DNA from: Treponema sp.
GTDB lineage: Bacteria; Spirochaetota; Spirochaetia; Treponematales; Breznakiellaceae
Reading direction: 5' to 3'
Assembly: GCA_031259345.1 (NCBI GenBank)
Contig: JAIRLQ010000557.1
Span: 1 to 8,008 of the forward strand
Length of the DNA: 8,008 bases
Part shown: piece by piece, positions 7,204 through 8,008 of the stretch
How the letters are laid out: each line of letters opens with the position of its first letter
Position numbering within the stretch: position 1 is the stretch's first letter
Notes under the pieces: generated by a model
What the model saw: the letters and a program-made list of their open reading frames with translations, nothing else
Database searches by the model: none
What the model was told of the DNA's origin: nothing
Made by a program: the position numbers and the translations under genes

Positions 7204-7415
7204 GCCGCCCGCGGGACACCCGAAGTTGCGCGCGAACCGGTGAGCGTGTTTCCGGACCGAAGGTCCGAGGCATCCAAGCCGCACGGTGAGAGGCCCGGTA
7301 AATACCGCAATGAAGAGCAATGCCGAAGGGCCGATTAGGAGCGTCGGCAACTTCGTTGCCGCAATCGGCGGAATGAAGGGGCTTTTAGCCCGGAGGGGCT
7401 TTAGCCCTCTTTGTT
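7204..7415 (+). other. Cluster of small hairpins, candidate structured RNA or intergenic repeat
   Basis: A G+C-rich block between A+T-rich flanks with hairpins in series. CGGACC/GGTCCG (7253-7267) has a GAA triloop. GCCGATT (7330-7336) pairs with AATCGGC (7363-7369) and encloses CGGCAAC/GTTGCCG (7345-7361) with a TTC triloop. GGGCT/AGCCC (7379-7391) has a TTT triloop, and a last stem lies at 7393-7409. Short direct repeats are present: CCGAAGG(T/G)CCGA at 7257 and 7323, and CGGTGAG at 7238 and 7284. No coding potential is evident. The plus strand is my choice because a promoter-like site precedes the block and the last hairpin is followed by TTTGTT. A dispersed intergenic repeat family is the main alternative to a discrete RNA gene. 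Confidence 0.45.
7393..7415 (+). terminator. Weak candidate intrinsic terminator
   Basis: GAGGG-(G)-C pairs with GCCCTC around TTTA, with one bulged G, and is followed by TTTGTT. The T-run is short and interrupted, so this is only a possible terminator for a transcript coming through the hairpin cluster. Confidence 0.3.
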
Positions 7416-7511
7416 AAGGCACTAGAGAACAAGAAGATTTCCGGAATTACGCTACGAATAAATAGTTGCATTTTTGTATTAGCCGGCAGACGGTGTTCTT
7501 CCGGTGTATTA

Positions 7512-7540
7512 TTGACAAAACGTTTATAATGCTATACTAT
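7512..7540 (+). promoter_or_regulatory. Sigma-70-type promoter of the sensor gene
   Basis: A perfect -35 box TTGACA (7512-7517) is followed after 17 bases by TACTAT (7535-7540), or after 15 bases by TATACT (7533-7538). Transcription would start near 7546, leaving a leader of about 65 bases. This is the best-matching promoter in the window. Confidence 0.65.
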
Positions 7541-7611
7541 GAAACATAACAAGATTGGGACAGGAGAAACGGCGGCCGGCCGGGTGCTGATTGTGGTTTC
7601 CGGAAGATGTT

Positions 7612-8008
7612 ATGGTCAATGAGATAAGTTTCAAGGTCAAATTGTTTATCCTTATTCTAATTGTTATTATAGTGCCGATAACTTTTACCGTTGGCATTCT
7701 GTACCAGCGTTCGGAACACATAACAATCATGCAAATATCAAATGTCGTCGTCAATAGCCTGAATTTTACCATTAATTACTTTGAATCGTCCCTCAATTTC
7801 ATTGTAGCTATGTCAGAGCAGATATTGGAAGAAGAAACTATTGCCACCATAGCGCGCATAGAAACTCACTTGTCCGAACGGGAAATAACCAATGTCAATA
7901 TGACTATAAGAAAAGCGCTAAATGTATATGTAGAGAGAACAAAGGTGTTAAACAGTTCTTTTGGGTTTGATTCATTCTATCTGTATTTTCCCGGACAGAA
8001 TTTGCTAC
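7612..8008 (+). CDS. Membrane-anchored sensor protein, N-terminal part (chemoreceptor or sensor kinase)
   Basis: The first 132 codons of a gene that runs off the window. After a short basic start (MVNEISFKVK) comes one strongly hydrophobic helix (about 11-30), then a long, probably extracytoplasmic helix (about 35-110, including NYFESSLNFIVAMSEQIL). The strand-like FGFDSFYLYFPGQN (117-130) follows. That order matches the opening of a dCache-type ligand-binding domain in methyl-accepting chemotaxis proteins or histidine kinases; the output domain is not visible, so I cannot choose. ATG at 7612 follows GGAAG by five bases, and an in-frame TGA at 7588 limits other starts to a TTG at 7591. Codon use differs from the neighbours, with ten ATA codons in 132. 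The gene is divergent from the transporter operon and has its own strong promoter, so it may sense a related nutrient. Confidence 0.8.
   Translation, partial: MVNEISFKVKLFILILIVIIVPITFTVGILYQRSEHITIMQISNVVVNSLNFTINYFESSLNFIVAMSEQILEEETIATIARIETHLSEREITNVNMTIRKALNVYVERTKVLNSSFGFDSFYLYFPGQNLL

Larger units (their letters stand above)
7077..7611. other. Gene-free divergent intergenic region
   Basis: About 535 bases without a convincing gene. From the operon side it holds the transporter leader and promoter candidates (7077-7156), then an A/T-tract block (7161-7196). Next is a sharply bounded G+C-rich segment with several hairpins (about 7201-7410), then a more A+T-rich stretch (7411-7511). It ends with a strong plus-strand promoter (7512-7540) and the roughly 65-base leader of the sensor gene. 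The longest frame through the G+C-rich part stays open only to 7336 and resembles no protein I know. Confidence 0.7.

Noticed and set aside
7279..7300. Vague resemblance to the end of a group II intron (GCCGCACGGTGAGAGGCCCGG-like, split as GCCGCACGGTGAG and AGGCCCGG)
   Set aside because: The domain V hairpin, its catalytic triad context and any reverse transcriptase remnant are missing.
7525..7530. Perfect TATAAT hexamer
   Set aside because: It is only 7 bases after the TTGACA box, and no -35-like sequence sits 16-18 bases upstream of it. The boxes at 7533-7540 fit better.
7539..7622. 27-codon small frame (MKHNKIGTGE...) ending 11 bases inside the sensor gene
   Set aside because: The best promoter places the RNA start downstream of its ATG, and there is no ribosome-binding site, so a leader peptide is not supported.
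7524..7772. 82-codon minus-strand open frame at the sensor gene start
   Set aside because: It overlaps the strong plus-strand promoter and the sensor gene in antisense, and its product looks like a random translation.
1..8008. CRISPR arrays, tRNA or rRNA genes, insertion-sequence ends
   Set aside because: No regularly spaced repeats, no cloverleaf or ribosomal RNA segments, and no transposase or paired terminal repeats were seen on either strand.

Overview
The window reads as ordinary bacterial chromosome of moderate G+C. Genes are tightly packed, most starts have a clear Shine-Dalgarno sequence, and there are no phage, plasmid or insertion-sequence genes. My best guess is a spirochaete close to the termite-gut treponemes, because a GlgP-type alpha-glucan phosphorylase, an orphan AAA/DUF4143 ATPase and a ribose-type ABC operon carrying a URO-D-like gene fit that group. 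Nothing here proves it, and a clostridial host cannot be excluded.

Layout. Positions 2-877 (+) hold the last 291 codons of an alpha-glucan phosphorylase. Positions 1021-2316 (+) encode an AAA-type ATPase with a C-terminal DUF4143 domain. Facing it is a four-gene minus-strand operon read from right to left: sugar-type periplasmic binding protein (7061-6063), double-domain ABC ATPase (5937-4447), RbsC-type permease (4454-3447, overlapping the ATPase gene by 8 bases) and a URO-D-superfamily protein (3433-2372, 13 bases after the permease). From about 7077 to 7611 there is no gene. That stretch contains the operon promoter region, an A/T-tract block, a G+C-rich cluster of small hairpins and a strong sigma-70-type promoter. 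The promoter drives a divergent plus-strand gene starting at 7612. It runs off the window and encodes a membrane-anchored sensor, either a chemoreceptor or a sensor kinase.

How the parts may work together. The binding protein, ATPase and permease form a complete CUT2-type (ribose/galactose/xylose family) uptake system. The URO-D-like enzyme in the same message suggests that the imported compound, or something made from it, is processed by methyl transfer or a related reaction; this is inference. The 125-base gap between the binding-protein and ATPase genes can fold into a long stem that ends exactly where the ATPase ribosome-binding site begins. This is a plausible device for making more binding protein than transporter. 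The divergent sensor may report on the same nutrient.

Most worth a second look: the hairpin cluster at 7204-7415, the intercistronic stem at 5950-6055, the transporter/URO-D pairing, and the ATPase, whose two degenerate half-sites should fall on the same composite ATP site. I saw no complete novel defence or mobile system.
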